Source: Anthropogastromicrobium aceti
Lineage (GTDB): Bacteria; Bacillota; Clostridia; Lachnospirales; Lachnospiraceae
Assembly (NCBI RefSeq): GCF_025567095.1
Contig: NZ_JAOQJH010000003.1
Strand: one strand, 5' to 3'
DNA length: 64,000 bases
Notes under the pieces: generated by a model
Seen by the model: only the letters and a program-made list of their open reading frames with translations
Told to the model about the DNA's origin: nothing
Databases searched by the model: none
Shown: positions 25,840 to 34,899 of the stretch, piece by piece
How the letters are laid out: each line of letters begins with the position of its first letter
Numbering within the stretch: position 1 is the first letter of the stretch
Made by a program: the position numbers and the translations under genes

Positions 25840-26613
25840 ATGAAAGTAGTAACATTCAACATCCGCTGTGATTACGGTCAGGACGGACTTAATGAATTTG
25901 CAAACCGAAAGGAATTGATTTTAAGAAAAATCAATCAGGAAAAGCCAGATATTATAGGATTTCAAGAGGTGCTTCCGCATGTTGCTAAGTGGCTTAAGGA
26001 AAATCTGAATGAGTATTATGTGATTGGCTGCGGACGCGGAGCAAATCTTCGTGATGAGCAGATGAGCATTGCATATCGCAGGGACAGAATTAATTTGATC
26101 AGTATGAAAACCTGGTGGCTGTCTCAGACACCAGATGTGCCGGGATCGCGTTATGAAGAGCAGAGTAGTTGTCCTCGAACAGCAACAGAGGCGGTTTTTG
26201 AAGATATTAAGAGCGGTAAGGTATTTCGATTTATTAATACGCATCTTGATCATATTGGTGCACAGGCAAGAGAGAAAGGGTTGACTCAGATTATAAATCA
26301 GCTAAACCAGGAACGTTTCTGGAAGGATATTCCTGTAATTTTGTGTGGTGATTTTAATGCAGAACCAAATGCACCAGAGATGGAAATTATTAGCAGGGAT
26401 TCATCGTTTAATAATTTGACAAAGGATATAGGAATCACGTTTCACGGATATTATAAAAACGATCCAAATGATCCGCCATGCAGTATAGACTACATTGTTT
26501 TAAAGGGAGACTGGCAGTGTGAAACAGTATATAAGTGGACAGATGAAGAAAATGGAATATACCTGTCGGATCACTATCCGGTGTGCGCTGTAATAAATTT
26601 GGTTAAGCAATAA
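25840..26613 (+). CDS. Endonuclease/exonuclease/phosphatase-family hydrolase
   Basis: The 257-residue protein shows the complete EEP metal-dependent fold. TFNIRCD and IGFQEV (metal Glu) lie near the N-terminus, INTHLDH in the middle, GDFNAEPN near 170, and the catalytic SDHYPV pair near the end. There is no signal peptide. The short, DNase I-like bacterial members act on diverse phosphoesters, and the substrate cannot be told from sequence. GGGGGAG precedes the ATG. It is transcribed alone between the WYL regulator and the c-di-GMP protein. Confidence 0.85.
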   Translation: MKVVTFNIRCDYGQDGLNEFANRKELILRKINQEKPDIIGFQEVLPHVAKWLKENLNEYYVIGCGRGANLRDEQMSIAYRRDRINLISMKTWWLSQTPDVPGSRYEEQSSCPRTATEAVFEDIKSGKVFRFINTHLDHIGAQAREKGLTQIINQLNQERFWKDIPVILCGDFNAEPNAPEMEIISRDSSFNNLTKDIGITFHGYYKNDPNDPPCSIDYIVLKGDWQCETVYKWTDEENGIYLSDHYPVCAVINLVKQ

Positions 26614-26697
26614 AATCATTGCACCGATGGGCTTTCGTAACTTGGTTCTGTGAACAGCAGCAATTAAGCAATAATGAGCATAAACAGGAAAAAAGAG

Positions 26698-26726
26698 TTG
26701 CATTTTGTCAAAATTCCCCTTATACT
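26698..26726 (+). promoter_or_regulatory. Promoter of the REC-GGDEF-EAL gene
   Basis: TTGCAT at 26698-26703, 17 bases, TATACT at 26721-26726. A start near 26733 excludes the upstream ATG at 26674 and supports the ATG at 26782. Confidence 0.65.
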
Positions 26727-26781
26727 AAATGTGTTCTCTTATATGCAGAACGGAATAGTTACTGACTTGAAAGGAAAAGGA

Positions 26782-29196
26782 ATGGGACAAAATGCATCAG
26801 GAATGTATATAATTGATGATAACTATAATATTGTTGGCTTCAATACAGTTGCCGAACACATGTATCCACGGATAAAAAAGGAAGAAAAGTGCTATAGGTG
26901 CCTAATGAATCAAGAGGTGCCATGTGCGATGTGTCCGGTTTATAATAAGATAGAGGGGCCAAAAACATATATAGATCCTGTGAGTGGACATTATGAGACT
27001 GTAGATGCGGTAGATATGGATTTGCCAGATGGCACGCATGGACATGCACTTATATTTGGATTTGCCGCAGAAGATGGACAAAAGGCAGTTAATGAACCGC
27101 TTCCAGCTAATAAGGAAGGTCTGGGACTGACAAGCATAATTAATGTACTTGGAAGCGATTACAGAAGTATTTACTCAGTAGACAGAAAAACGCAGCAAGT
27201 CAGTATGTATCTGGAAAGTAAGAATGCAGATGAGATGACACGTATGAAGGATACAATTTATACATCTGCAATCAAGTCTTATGTTAAAGAAAATGTGCTA
27301 CCACAGGATCAGTATAAGCTTGAGTTTGCAATGAACTTTGAATCACTTTGCGCGCATTTAAAGCGTGTGCCTCAATTTATGGTTCATTATCGCAGTGAAA
27401 AAAAAGAAACAGGAGAAATTCATTACAACTATATAAAATGTGCAAGGGTAGGATCTGCCGATTCATTTGAGACGATTGTTCTTGCATTTGCAAATGAAGA
27501 TGCAGATATTAAGCGTAGCCAGCTGCAGGAGATTGTTTCACCAGGAAGCAATTTATCAAAGCGTCGCATTTTAATTGTAGAGGATGATGAATTAAATCGT
27601 GAGATTTTGAAAGACTTGCTGTGTGATCAATATGATGTGCTCTGTGCTGAGGATGGTGCAGTTGGCTTAAAGCTGTTAGAAGAACATTATGCCGAACTGT
27701 CAGTTGTGCTTCTTGATATGTTTATGCCTGTTTGTGACGGTTTTCAGTTTTTGAAAGAGGCAAAGAAAAATCCGATACTGGCATTAGTTCCGATTATTGT
27801 CATGACAGGAAGCGGAAGACAGGAAGATGAAGCAAGGTGTCTGGAGCTAGGAGCATCAGATTTTGTTCCGAAGCCATATAATCAGCGAGTTGTTAAGGCA
27901 AGAATAAATAGTGTAATTAAATTAAAGGAATCTGCTGCGGCACTTAGTGCAATTGAGTATGATGATTTAACTGGTCTGTATACAAAGTCCGCATTTTATT
28001 ACCATGCGGGTCATTTGATGAAGTATCAGCCTGATCAGTCATATGCGGTTATTATGGCAGATGTAAAGAACTTTAAATTGATAAACAACATTTATGGCAT
28101 ACGTGTTGGTGATGATATTTTGCGATATCTTGCAAAAATAATGAGTAAAGCTTTGACAGATGGTTTAGCTGCCCGCTACAGTGACGATCAGTTTGTTATG
28201 TTTACATCTATTTCTAAAAACGATTTTGAAAAGCGTTTGGAAAATGCAGTAAAGTATATTTCAGAAAATGCACCAATTGCCAATTTGCTTGTAAAGTACG
28301 GTGTATATAAGGATGTAGATAAAAGTATCTCAATTTCAGAAATCTGTGACAGAGCAATTATGGCAATGAAGAGCATTCAATTAAATTATGAAAAGAACAT
28401 TGCGTATTACGATGATCAGCTTGGTCAGCAGCATATAAGAGAAGTTATGATGGAAAATGATTTTGAAAATGCGCTGCGAAATGAAGAATTTGAAGTATGG
28501 TTTCAGCCAAAATATAATGTACAGACAGAAAAGATTGCAGGTGCAGAAGCGCTTATTCGCTGGCGCAAGCAAGATGGCAGCATGGTATCGCCGGGAGCAT
28601 TTATTCCGCTTTTTGAGCGAGATGGACTTATTACAAGACTTGATGAGTATGTGTTTAAGAAGGTATGCCAGATACAAAAAGAAAGACTGACGCAGGGAAA
28701 ACCATTTTTCCCGATTTCAATAAATCTGTCGCGTGCAAGCTTGCATCATGAGGGATTAGTTGAAAATTATACACGTATTGTAAAGGAAAATAATATTCCA
28801 TTTGATTGTGTTCCTATTGAGCTGACAGAGTCTGCTGCGATGTACAGTATTCAGATCAAAGCTCTTGTGGATATGCTTGTTGCTTCTGGCTTTAAGCTTC
28901 ACATGGACGATTTTGGTACTGGATTTTCATCATTGACTAGCTTGAATGTTTTACCGTTTGATGTGATTAAGCTTGATAAAAGTTTGATTGACTACATTGG
29001 AAATGAAAGCGGTGATCAGATTATTCAGCATGTTATTGCGTTAGCGCATGGATTAAATATGAAAGTTGTCGCAGAAGGTGTTGAAAAGAAAGAGCAGGCA
29101 GCATTTTTGCAAAATATGAATTGTGATCAGATTCAGGGATATTACTATTCAAGTCCAAAATCATATGAAGTGTTTGATAAAATGACATTAGAATAA
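26782..29196 (+). CDS. REC-GGDEF-EAL protein, probable c-di-GMP phosphodiesterase
   Basis: About 804 residues from ATG 26782 (AAAGGAAAAGG upstream). The N-terminal PAS-like domain contains four cysteines (CYRCLMNQEVPCAMC), suggesting metal or redox sensing. A REC domain carries Asp312 in LLDMFMPVCDG with Lys-Pro. The GGDEF domain has lost its signature (SDDQF at 467-471), so it is probably catalytically dead. The EAL domain keeps EAL 589-591 and the metal and catalytic motifs IELTES, MDDFGTG, IKLDKS and VAEGVE, so hydrolysis of cyclic di-GMP is expected. No transmembrane segment is present. It ends at a strong terminator. It is the likely counterpart to the GGDEF-kinase at 17444. Confidence 0.9.
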   Translation: MGQNASGMYIIDDNYNIVGFNTVAEHMYPRIKKEEKCYRCLMNQEVPCAMCPVYNKIEGPKTYIDPVSGHYETVDAVDMDLPDGTHGHALIFGFAAEDGQKAVNEPLPANKEGLGLTSIINVLGSDYRSIYSVDRKTQQVSMYLESKNADEMTRMKDTIYTSAIKSYVKENVLPQDQYKLEFAMNFESLCAHLKRVPQFMVHYRSEKKETGEIHYNYIKCARVGSADSFETIVLAFANEDADIKRSQLQEIVSPGSNLSKRRILIVEDDELNREILKDLLCDQYDVLCAEDGAVGLKLLEEHYAELSVVLLDMFMPVCDGFQFLKEAKKNPILALVPIIVMTGSGRQEDEARCLELGASDFVPKPYNQRVVKARINSVIKLKESAAALSAIEYDDLTGLYTKSAFYYHAGHLMKYQPDQSYAVIMADVKNFKLINNIYGIRVGDDILRYLAKIMSKALTDGLAARYSDDQFVMFTSISKNDFEKRLENAVKYISENAPIANLLVKYGVYKDVDKSISISEICDRAIMAMKSIQLNYEKNIAYYDDQLGQQHIREVMMENDFENALRNEEFEVWFQPKYNVQTEKIAGAEALIRWRKQDGSMVSPGAFIPLFERDGLITRLDEYVFKKVCQIQKERLTQGKPFFPISINLSRASLHHEGLVENYTRIVKENNIPFDCVPIELTESAAMYSIQIKALVDMLVASGFKLHMDDFGTGFSSLTSLNVLPFDVIKLDKSLIDYIGNESGDQIIQHVIALAHGLNMKVVAEGVEKKEQAAFLQNMNCDQIQGYYYSSPKSYEVFDKMTLE

Positions 29197-29199
29197 AAA

Positions 29200-29244
29200 T
29201 GAGCTGTGAAAAAATGAGAAATCATTTTTCACAGCTTATTTTTT
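29200..29244 (+). terminator. Rho-independent terminator
   Basis: TGAGCTGTGAAAAA pairs with TTTTTCACAGCTTA, followed by TTTTTT. It closes the EAL gene. Confidence 0.85.
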
Positions 29245-29249
29245 AAGCT

Positions 29250-29576
29250 TCGCCAAGAGTGCGTGATGAAAAGCTAAGAAAAGAAGAAAAAGATTATCAT
29301 GTAATTGATGAAGTTCCTGTATGGGGCAGAGGGATATGGCGAAGTGTTTGCTGATTTAAGAGGCAAATATGGAACAATGATTACAACTGTACGCTGGATC
29401 AGGGCATTCAGATGTTTACAGCAGTTAAATTTTATGGTGTGCCGGCGAGAATGTGTTTGTTTGAAGGCGAGAATCATGGACTTTCAAGAAATGGAAAGCC
29501 GCTTCACAGAATGCGCCGTTTAAAAGAAATCACAGATTGGTTTGAAAAATACCTGACAAAAGAAAGGAAAAACTGA
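29250..29576 (+). pseudogene. Collapsed S9-family prolyl oligopeptidase
   Basis: Three shuffled-frame pieces of an S9 acylaminoacyl peptidase remain. The first is DEKLRKEEKDYHVIDEVPVW from the propeller (29259 on). The second is YGEVFADLRGKYGT from the catalytic-domain entrance (about 29335 on). The third is the C-terminus with LDQGIQMFTAVKFYG and the catalytic-His region EGENHGLSRNG (about 29390 on). Most of the gene, including the Ser region, is deleted and the frame changes at least twice. Its TGA overlaps the ATG of oppB (TGATG), so it was the first gene of the peptide operon. Confidence 0.8.
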
Positions 29577-30496
29577 TGGCAAAATATTTTGGAAAACGAC
29601 TGGTAATCGGTTTAATCACATTATTTGCCCTTGCGACAATCACCTTTTTTCTGATGCATGCCATTCCGGGTTCTCCGTTTGCCAGAGAAACTAGCAAGCT
29701 TCCGGCAAATGTAAAGGAAAAGTTAGTTGAGCAGTATGGTCTTGATAAGCCTGTTACAGAGCAGTATGTACGCTATCTGCAAAATGCAGTAAAGGGCGAT
29801 TTTGGAACATCATTAAACAGAAAAGGAAAGGCTGTATCTGACATCATTATGGCAGGTATTCCGTACACAGCAAGCCTTGGCTTGGCAGCCTTTTTTATCG
29901 CACTTGCTGTTGGAATTTTATTAGGAACAATTTCCGCTTTTTCAAAGCATCAGTGGGTAAATAATACGGTTGCTTTTATAGCAACAATTGGTGTCAGTGT
30001 GCCAAGCTTTTTGCTGGCGCTGCTTATGATGATTCTTTTCGGAGTAGTGCTTCATTGTCTTCCAATCGTAGGTTTGGGCACATGGCGTCATTATATTATG
30101 CCGGCAACGGCACTGGCGCTTTCTCCAATTGCGATGATTTCTCGTCTTACAAAAACGAGTTTGACTGAGGTTATGAAGCAGGATTATATGGTGCTTGCAA
30201 AAAGTAAGGGAACAGGACAAGTTATGGTTATCATTCGCCATGCGCTTAAAAATGTGCTTGTTCCAGCTGTCACATATGCCGGTCCGCTTCTTGCAACACT
30301 GTTAACTGGTTCATTTGTTGTAGAAACACTGTTTTCTGTTCCTGGAATCGGTGCAGAATTTGTAACAAGCGTAAGCAAACGTGATTATACAATGATTATG
30401 GCATTGACAATTTTCTATGGCGCATTTATCATTATCTGTAATATCGTTACCGATTTGATTACAGCGCTTATGGACCCGAGAATCCGCTTGAAGTAA
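29576..30496 (+). CDS. oppB: Oligopeptide/dipeptide ABC transporter permease, OppB type
   Basis: The 306-residue protein has six predicted spans. The first (RLVIGLITLFALATITFFL) is followed by the OppB-type extracytoplasmic segment containing KEKLVEQYGLDKPVTEQYVR. The cytoplasmic EAA loop is MKQDYMVLAKSKG, and the C-terminus is the usual TDLITALMDPRIRLK. It forms the channel with OppC for uptake of short peptides. Its ATG overlaps the stop of the peptidase relic. Since OppC is interrupted, the transporter may not assemble. No solute-binding protein for this system is present in the window. Confidence 0.9.
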   Translation: MAKYFGKRLVIGLITLFALATITFFLMHAIPGSPFARETSKLPANVKEKLVEQYGLDKPVTEQYVRYLQNAVKGDFGTSLNRKGKAVSDIIMAGIPYTASLGLAAFFIALAVGILLGTISAFSKHQWVNNTVAFIATIGVSVPSFLLALLMMILFGVVLHCLPIVGLGTWRHYIMPATALALSPIAMISRLTKTSLTEVMKQDYMVLAKSKGTGQVMVIIRHALKNVLVPAVTYAGPLLATLLTGSFVVETLFSVPGIGAEFVTSVSKRDYTMIMALTIFYGAFIIICNIVTDLITALMDPRIRLK

Positions 30497-30524
30497 GTTT
30501 ACAGAAGGGAGAATTGAATTACTT

Positions 30525-31454
30525 ATGGAAAAAATATTCTGTCAGGATATTGAAGATTCTGAGTTTGCGCGTCTTGATGATAGTGAAAAAGACTCCGAAT
30601 TTGTGGCAGTGGAGAGCAAAACTTATTTTCAGGATGCCTGGGGTCGCTTTAAGAAAAATAAGCTGGCGTTAGTCAGCCTTGTTTTTATGGCAGTAGTCAT
30701 TTTGTTTGCTGTTTTTGCACCAATGTTTTCACCATATACATATGATGGTCAGGATTTGACTTGCAGAAATGCACTTCCAAATGCGGCACACTGGTTTGGA
30801 ACTGATAAATTTGGCCGCGATATTTTTGTACGTATTATGTACGGTGCAAGAATTTCATTGTCAGTTGGTTTTGCAGCGGCATTATTAAATCTTGTGATTG
30901 GTGTTGCTTATGGTGCCATTTGTGGTTATTTTGGCGGCAAGGTCGATATGATATTGATGCGTCTCGTTGATATTATTTATTCTGTTCCGACGCTTTTATA
31001 TGTTATTTTAATTATGCTGATTTTTGGTTCTAATATATTCTCCATGCTGCTTGCTATTGGAATAAGCAGCTGGGTTGGTATGGCGCGTCTTGTAAGAGGA
31101 CAGATTTTGACATTGAAGGAGCAGGAGTACGCATTGGCTGCTTATGTGATCGGTGCAAGCAAGAAGCGTATTATGTTTAAGCATCTGATTGTAAATTGTA
31201 TGGGACCGATTATTGTCAATACGACACTGATGGTGCCAAATGCTATTTTCACGGAAGCATTCTTTGCATTTGTCGGTATTGGAATCAGCATTCCGCAGGC
31301 AAGCTGAGGAACAATGGCAAATGATGCGCGTTCTCTGATTCAGAGTCAGCCTATTCAGATCATCTGGCCAGTTCTTGCAATTTGTCTGACAATGCTTAGT
31401 CTGAATTTTATCGGCGATGGTTTAAGCGAAGCGCTTGATCCCAAGAAGAAGTAA
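30525..31454 (+). pseudogene. oppC: Oligopeptide ABC permease OppC with an in-frame stop
   Basis: The frame 30525-31454 would give 310 residues, normal for OppC: cytoplasmic N-tail, first span LALVSLVFMAVVILFAVFAP, EAA loop LKEQEYALAAYVIGASK, last span and the terminal LNFIGDGLSEALDPKKK. It is broken by TGA at 31305-31307, where the family has Trp in IPQASWGTM. One base (TGG to TGA) explains it, and the remaining 49 codons are intact and in frame. The stop removes the last membrane segment and the tail. It is either a recent nonsense mutation, a sequencing error or, less likely, tolerated readthrough. Confidence 0.9.
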
Positions 31455-31463
31455 GGGGGAATC

Positions 31464-32498
31464 ATGGAAGAGAAGAAAACAATATTAGATGTAAAACATC
31501 TTAGGGTAGATTTTACTACTGATCAGGGAACAGTGCAGGCTGTTCGTGATGTAAGCTTTTCTGTAAAAGAGGGCGAGATTCTAGGTATTGTCGGTGAGTC
31601 AGGATCAGGAAAATCAGTTACAATGTATTCAGTTATGGGCCTTCTGGCACAAAATGGCTCTATAAATGAAGGCGAAATTGTGTTTAATGGTGAGTCAATT
31701 GCAAGAAAGGATTTTACTGATAATCGTTCCTATGAGAAAAAAATGCGTGAGATTCGCGGAAATACAATGGCAATGATTTTTCAGGATCCTATGACATTTT
31801 TAAATCCAGTGTTAACTATTGGAAAGCAGATTCGTGAGACTCTTTTGAATCACAATCCGAAAATGACAAAGAAAGAAGCAAATGAACGTGCAATTGAGCT
31901 GATGCGTCAGGTCGGTATTCCAGCGCCAGAAAAGCGTATCAATCAGTATCCGTTTGAATTTTCGGGCGGTATGAGACAACGTATCGTGATTGCAATTGCA
32001 CTGGCAAATAAGCCAAAGCTTATTATTGCCGATGAGCCAACGACTGCGCTTGATGTTACGATTCAGGCACAGGTGCTTGAACTGATTCAGGAAATGAGCA
32101 GACAGACAGGAGCAGCTGTCATCATGATCACGCATGATCTTGGTGTCGTTGCCAGCCTTTGTGACCGCATAAATATCATGTATGGCGGACGACTGGCAGA
32201 GACAGGAACTGATCGTGAGATTTTTTACGAGCCGAATCATCCGTATACCAAGGGATTGTTAAATTGTATCAATAATCCAGAGGATGATGATAAGGAGCTT
32301 ACGCCAATTCCAGGTTCACCGCCGGATTTATTAAAGCCGCCGGCAGGATGTCCGTTTGTGGATCGCTGCAGTGAGGCTATGAAGATTTGCAAGACAAAAA
32401 TGCCAGTGGAGACAATTTTTAGTGATACACATAGAAGTGCCTGCTGGTTAAATGAAAAAAAGAACAGGGAGGAGGCACAGCATGGAAATACAAAATGA
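31464..32498 (+). CDS. oppD: Oligopeptide ABC transporter ATP-binding protein, OppD
   Basis: The 344-residue cytoplasmic ATPase has Walker A GESGSGKS (near 40), Q-loop FQDP, signature FSGGMRQR, Walker B LIIADEPTT and the switch His in MITHDLG. The C-terminal OppD/F extension has the Cys-rich CPFVDRC motif seen in iron-sulfur-binding family members. It pairs with OppF to power peptide import. AAGGGGG precedes the ATG. The oppF gene starts inside its last 17 bases. Confidence 0.93.
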   Translation: MEEKKTILDVKHLRVDFTTDQGTVQAVRDVSFSVKEGEILGIVGESGSGKSVTMYSVMGLLAQNGSINEGEIVFNGESIARKDFTDNRSYEKKMREIRGNTMAMIFQDPMTFLNPVLTIGKQIRETLLNHNPKMTKKEANERAIELMRQVGIPAPEKRINQYPFEFSGGMRQRIVIAIALANKPKLIIADEPTTALDVTIQAQVLELIQEMSRQTGAAVIMITHDLGVVASLCDRINIMYGGRLAETGTDREIFYEPNHPYTKGLLNCINNPEDDDKELTPIPGSPPDLLKPPAGCPFVDRCSEAMKICKTKMPVETIFSDTHRSACWLNEKKNREEAQHGNTK

Positions 32499-33489
32499 AA
32501 TAAAAAATAATGCAGATGATATGCGTGATGTGATCGTCTCTGTTGAGCATTTAAAGACATATTTTAATGCAGGAAAAACCTGGGGCAAAAAGCAGGTTGT
32601 AAAGGCTGTTGATGATGTGTCATTTCAGATTCATAAAGGTGAGACATATGGTCTTGTAGGTGAATCAGGCTGTGGAAAGTCTACTCTTGGAAGAACTATT
32701 GTAAAAATCAATGAACCGACGGATGGAAAAATTCTTGTAAATGGAGAAGATATCACACATCTTTCTGGACAGAAGCTAAAGAAATTTAGAAAGAATATTC
32801 AGCTGATTTTTCAGGATCCGTATGCATCATTAAATCCGCGAATGACAGTAGGTGAGATAATTCGTGAGCCTATGGTAATTCATCATATTTACCAGACGAG
32901 AAAAGAACAGGATGATCGTGTGGCAGAGCTGTTAAAGATTGTTGGTTTAAAACCAGATCATGTGCGCCGTTATCCTCATGAATTTTCAGGTGGACAGCGA
33001 CAGCGTATTTCAATAGCAAGAACCTTGGCACTTAATCCAGAGTTTATCGTCTGTGATGAGCCGATTTCTGCACTTGATGTTTCTATTCAGGCGCAGATCA
33101 TCAATCTGTTAAAGAATATCCAAAAAGAGCTTGGCATTGCGTATCTTTTTATTGCGCATGATTTAAGCATGGTAAAGCATATCTCAGATCGCATTGGCGT
33201 TATGTATCTTGGTCATCTTGTTGAAGAGGGCGACAGTAAGGAATTATATGCAAATCCAATGCATCCATATACAAAAGCATTGTTAAGCGCTGTTCCTATT
33301 CCAGACCCGCTTGTTGGAAAATCAAGAAAGCGTATTATGCTTGAAGGAGAACTGCCAAGCCCTATTAATCCGCCAAGCGGCTGTCCATTTCGCACGCGCT
33401 GTCCGTATGCGAATGAGAAGTGTGCAAATGAGATGCCGAAGATGAAGGAGATTAATGGACGCAAGGTGGCATGCCACATGTTGGGATAA
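32482..33489 (+). CDS. oppF: Oligopeptide ABC transporter ATP-binding protein, OppF
   Basis: From ATG 32482, which has GGGAGGAGG upstream (the ATG at 32452 has none), the product is 335 residues. It has Walker A GESGCGKS, Q-loop FQDP, signature FSGGQRQR, Walker B IVCDEPIS, switch His in IAHDLS and the C-terminal CPFRTRCPYANEKC cysteine motif. It forms a heterodimer with OppD. The last gene of the opp cluster is followed by a 344-base non-coding gap. Confidence 0.93.
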   Translation: MEIQNEIKNNADDMRDVIVSVEHLKTYFNAGKTWGKKQVVKAVDDVSFQIHKGETYGLVGESGCGKSTLGRTIVKINEPTDGKILVNGEDITHLSGQKLKKFRKNIQLIFQDPYASLNPRMTVGEIIREPMVIHHIYQTRKEQDDRVAELLKIVGLKPDHVRRYPHEFSGGQRQRISIARTLALNPEFIVCDEPISALDVSIQAQIINLLKNIQKELGIAYLFIAHDLSMVKHISDRIGVMYLGHLVEEGDSKELYANPMHPYTKALLSAVPIPDPLVGKSRKRIMLEGELPSPINPPSGCPFRTRCPYANEKCANEMPKMKEINGRKVACHMLG

Positions 33490-33833
33490 TTGCTCCGCCC
33501 CCTGCAACTTTCGCAATTCTAAAAACATTCGGATTCGCTGATTTTAATAAGAAACAGCTCACCCGCGCCTATCATGCGCAAAACCGCCCTATCGGGCTTA
33601 ATCGCTGCTTTGCAGCTGTTTTGCTTATGCGTCGGCGCTCCTTTCTAGCACAATATTCAGAAAAAACATGCAAGCATGTTTTATTCTGAATGACTGTGCT
33701 AGAATGAGCTGTTAAATCAAATCGCTGCATCCTCATGTTTTTGCGGGTCCCAAGCTCAAAAACCTAATCGTGCAAGCACGAACGGCTTTTGGAGCTTTTG
33801 ACCCTGGTATCATTATATATAAGGAGTAAGAAT
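33490..33833. other. Structured non-coding gap between oppF and the abgB relic
   Basis: No gene was found. It contains a 62-base near-perfect hairpin (33643-33704), a smaller CGTGC-AA-GCACG hairpin nested in an AGCTCAAAA/TTTTGGAGCT stem (33751-33797), and CCCGATAGGGCGG-type inverted sequence near 33585. The nested stem with following TTTT could end the opp transcript. The ribosome site AAGGAG for the next gene lies at 33821. Confidence 0.55.
33643..33704. repeat. 62-base long hairpin
   Basis: Left arm TTCTAGCACA, ATTCAGAA, AAAACATG. Right arm CATGTTTTA, TTCTGAAT, TGTGCTAGAA. The loop is CAAG, and one small asymmetric internal loop (AT versus GAC) interrupts the stem. There is no T-run directly after it, so it is not a standard terminator. 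Options are a small RNA, a processing site, or the fold-back of a miniature mobile element. Confidence 0.7.
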
Positions 33834-34819
33834 ATGCAGATTCCATATGAAGAAGAGCTGTGTGCGCTTGCGGATGCGGTATGGGAGCCCCCGGAACCAG
33901 GTTTTCGCGAGTATAAAAGCAGTGCAGCACATGTTGAATTTTTAAAGAAGCATGTTTCCGTTTTCATGGCGTATCTTCTCATGCAGCAGGTGCACCACAT
34001 CTTGGAAGAAGTGCACTCGATGCAGTCGAGCTGATGGATGTGGGTGTAAACTATATGCGTGAGCATATGGAAGACAGTGACCGCGTTCACTATGCAATTA
34101 CTAATACTGGAGGAAAGTCTCCGAATGTCGTACAGGCAGAGGCAGAGGTGCGCTATCTTATTCGTTCGGCAACAAATCCAAAGTGTAAGAAGCTTTATGA
34201 GCGTGTGGTTCGTATAGCACAGGGCGCAGCACTGATGACTGATACAAAACTGGAAGTGTTGTTTGACGAGGGCTTAAGCAATACCGTTCCAAACTTTGCA
34301 CTTGAGGATGTTATTGCAAAGGCATTTCAGACTGTTGGAGTTCCAACTTATACAGCAGAGGAGCGTGCATATGCAAAGCAGTTTAAGGACAGCTTTTCGG
34401 TTGAGGATCAGCTGAGTGATATTCCATTTGGAATTGCTGATATTATGAAGCTTCGCGAAAATATTAAAAATTCCGAGATCTGTGATTATGTGGTTGAAAC
34501 CATCCATACCGATCATTGTGAGATGGGAAGTACCGATGTAGGTGATGTAAGCTGGGTTATTCCAACGGCTACAGTCAATACAGCATGCTATAGCTATGGT
34601 GCAGGCGCGCACAGCTGGCAGTGGACTGCACAGGGTAAGTCAGCTATTGCTCACAAGGGAATGATTTTTGCTGCAAAAGTTATGGCAGAAAGTGCTAAGA
34701 CACTTTTAGAGCATCCAGAAGAGATTAAAAAGGCGTGGAATGAATTTGACAAACGTCTTGACGGTGAAAAGTATGAGTGTTTGATTCCGAAGGAAATTGA
34801 ACCGCATGTAATAGAATAA
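33834..34819 (+). pseudogene. AbgB-like M20 amidohydrolase with internal deletion and frameshift
   Basis: The first 40 codons from ATG 33834 match the N-terminus of p-aminobenzoyl-glutamate hydrolase subunit B (EPGFREYKSSAAHVEFLKKH). At about 33957 the text jumps to the lid-domain region SHAAGAPHLGRSALDAVELM in another frame (frame in use from about 33970 to 34819). Roughly 140 codons holding the metal-binding and catalytic residues of the first half are missing. The second part, including HYAITNTGGKSPNVVQ and the C-terminal metal ligands, is undamaged. The product cannot be active as one chain. It once completed the peptide-use locus. Confidence 0.85.
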
Positions 34820-34839
34820 AAAGTAGATAAGATAATTAA

Positions 34840-34868
34840 TTGACGGGAGCGTCAGGAAGGGCTAAAAT
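34840..34868 (+). promoter_or_regulatory. Promoter with inverted-repeat operator before the esterase operon
   Basis: TTGACG at 34840-34845, 17 bases, TAAAAT at 34863-34868. TGACG-GGAG-CGTCA (34841-34854) is a perfect inverted repeat overlapping the -35 box, so a repressor or LysR-type protein (gene at 37549) could act here. Confidence 0.55.
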
Positions 34869-34899
34869 AGATTAAAATCAATTTTGGGAGGTGATTTCT

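Noticed and set aside
25409..25855. Minus-strand 148-codon gene
   Set aside because: Half lies over AT-rich promoter sequence of the EEP gene and half in the GC-rich block; no ribosome site and no recognisable family.
22393..26613. Known phage-defence system
   Set aside because: XRE, WYL and EEP genes are suggestive, but no recognised effector or defence operon layout is present; kept only as a hypothesis for the BspA-like/WYL pair.
34034..34819. Intact short M20 peptidase
   Set aside because: It is the second half of an AbgB-like protein whose coding sequence continues upstream in the same frame to the deletion point; the catalytic first half is missing.
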